6,811 nt of DNA from Chlorobiota bacterium. Lineage in GTDB: Bacteria; Bacteroidota; Bacteroidia; Bacteroidales; JAADJA01. Below, in pieces: positions 6,304 to 6,811 of this stretch (the stretch's first letter is position 1; each line of letters opens with the position of its first letter). The notes beneath the pieces are model-generated. The model saw only the letters and a program-made list of their open reading frames with translations, had not been told where the DNA came from and searched no databases. The stretch is from positions 1 through 6,811 of the forward strand of contig JAUVIX010000209.1 of NCBI GenBank assembly GCA_030592565.1. Reading direction: 5' to 3'. A program made the translations under genes and the position numbers.

Positions 6304-6443
6304 GGTTGAATCGGTGGATTGGGAAAACCTTTCAGGTGAACGGAAGCCGGTACGGTGAAACTCCTGAAAGGTTGAAAACAGAGGGGAAAGGGTTTAATGA
6401 AAATAATACGAGTCTATACTCTCTTACCGTACTTGATTCAACC
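6304..6443. repeat. 140-bp segment bounded by 9-bp terminal inverted repeats (MITE-like or structured RNA)
   Basis: GGTTGAATC (6304-6312) and GATTCAACC (6435-6443) are exact reverse complements at the two ends. Inside are two further complementary pairs: AACCTTTCAGG (6326-6336) with CCTGAAAGGTT (6363-6373), and GTACGGTGA (6350-6358) with TTACCGTAC (6424-6432, one G-U pair). The arms are ordered A-B-C-B'-C'-A', so in RNA the B and C stems interlock as a pseudoknot inside the A stem. No clear target-site duplication is seen at the ends. Confidence 0.5.
6326..6373. repeat. Perfect 11-bp inverted repeat hairpin
   Basis: AACCTTTCAGG at 6326-6336 and CCTGAAAGGTT at 6363-6373 pair perfectly around a 26-base loop. 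The loop carries GTACGGTGA, which can pair further downstream at 6424-6432. A GGTTGA copy at 6370-6375 repeats the outer arm, allowing an alternative pairing with TCAACC at 6438-6443. Confidence 0.6.
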
Positions 6444-6482
6444 GATTTTTAAAAACAATAAATATTAACAGATAAACTCTGG

Positions 6483-6811
6483 ATGAACCACTCATATTTT
6501 TTGGCAGGAATAACACTAGGAAAATTCATTAAGCTCCTAAGGAGATACGGCTTTTCTCTCTATCCCAATTATCTGATCAGGATATTATTTTTACTACAAA
6601 ACGGAGTATGGGCATCATTCCTAAAAAGGTATGAAAACCGGAAATTTGGCAAAATACTCGAAGATCATCCTGTTCCTGATAATCCCATTTTTATTGTAGG
6701 GCACTGGCGCACGGGCAGCACACTTCTTCATCAGCTTATGAGTCTGGATGAGCAGTTTACTGCACCAACGGTTTTCCAGGTTTCTGTTCCTGACAGTTTT
6801 TTGGCTTCACG
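6483..6811 (+). CDS. PAPS-dependent sulfotransferase-family protein, N-terminal part
   Basis: The gene runs off the right edge; 109 codons are present. The ATG at 6483 is the first after an in-frame TAA at 6459-6461. After a basic, hydrophobic N-terminus (about residues 7-45, containing FIKLLRRYGF and LIRILFLLQNGVW), the sequence reaches NPIFIVGHWRTGSTLLHQLM (67-86). This is the 5'-phosphosulfate-binding loop of the sulfotransferase fold (GHWRTGST at 73-80), followed by SLDEQFTAPTVFQV, the usual next segment of the Sulfotransfer_3-type family. Such enzymes move sulfate from PAPS to hydroxyl or amine groups of small molecules, glycans or lipids. The hydrophobic N-terminus hints at membrane association and a lipid-like acceptor, which is inference. 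It follows the ACP gene on the same strand after the 180-base structured spacer. Confidence 0.85.
   Translation, partial: MNHSYFLAGITLGKFIKLLRRYGFSLYPNYLIRILFLLQNGVWASFLKRYENRKFGKILEDHPVPDNPIFIVGHWRTGSTLLHQLMSLDEQFTAPTVFQVSVPDSFLAS

Larger units (their letters stand above)
6303..6482. other. Structured 180-base spacer between ACP and sulfotransferase genes
   Basis: I find no recognisable gene. The frame directly after the ACP stop is open from 6303 to a TAA at 6450-6452, and its exact reverse complement is open too, but neither has a fitting start or known domain. The first 140 bases contain several perfect inverted repeats (described in the next entries), while the last 40 bases are plain AT-rich DNA leading to the sulfotransferase ATG. 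The segment interrupts an otherwise tightly packed operon and may be a small inserted element or a structured RNA region. Confidence 0.5.

Noticed and set aside
6302..6358. 18-codon ORF starting at the TAATG overlap with the ACP stop
   Set aside because: The stop/start overlap looks like coupling, but the product is too short, has no motif and lies over the inverted repeats.
6303..6452. Group II intron fragment
   Set aside because: The string AGCCGGT..GGTGAAACTCC faintly recalls group II intron RNA, but there is no reverse transcriptase, domain V-like hairpin or recognisable boundary.
4490..6811. Sulfonolipid (cysteate-based) synthesis locus
   Set aside because: A sulfotransferase is present, but sulfonolipid synthesis depends on a cysteate acyltransferase of the PLP type, and none is in the window.
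1..6811. CRISPR array, tRNA, rRNA or insertion sequence
   Set aside because: I saw no regularly spaced repeats, cloverleaf-like segment, rRNA signature or transposase.

Overview
The window looks like chromosomal DNA of a member of the Bacteroidota, probably Bacteroidales-like. Three things point there. It is AT-rich. Several intergenic gaps carry matches to the Bacteroidota -7 promoter element TAnnTTTG, and the starts mostly lack a clear Shine-Dalgarno. The gene families are also typical: a lipoprotein combining a WASPEG-type OmpA-like segment with TPRs, a probable DUF3857-type secreted protein, and a BtrH/ACP pair. The assignment is by feel of families; no rRNA or marker phylogeny was possible.

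Left part (1-2120): the 5' end of a secreted protein runs off the left edge on the minus strand. Divergent from it is a 580-residue lipoprotein gene (322-2064), closed by a hairpin terminator. The divergent gap holds a promoter-like match inside a perfect 10-bp inverted repeat.

Middle (2120-4490): a 330-base gap without a convincing gene contains a GC-richer hairpin element and a short open reverse-strand frame. It is followed by tadA (minus strand, tRNA adenosine deaminase), a divergent type II toxin-antitoxin pair (RelB-like antitoxin and ParE/RelE toxin, directly abutting), and a short-chain dehydrogenase whose start lies inside the toxin gene. A small inverted repeat in the tadA/antitoxin gap is a candidate operator.

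Right part (4490-6811): a co-directional set reads as the start of a biosynthetic locus. It comprises an XRE-like HTH regulator, a BtrH-type (butirosin acyltransferase-like) protein, a small acyl carrier protein with its phosphopantetheine serine, and a PAPS-type sulfotransferase cut by the right edge. The likely logic is that an acyl group is carried on the ACP, moved to an acceptor by the BtrH-like enzyme, and the product or acceptor is sulfated. The product is unknown and most of the locus must lie beyond the window. Between the ACP and sulfotransferase genes lies a 140-bp segment bounded by 9-bp inverted repeats, with nested complementary arms that could fold as a pseudoknot. This is the least explained sequence in the window.
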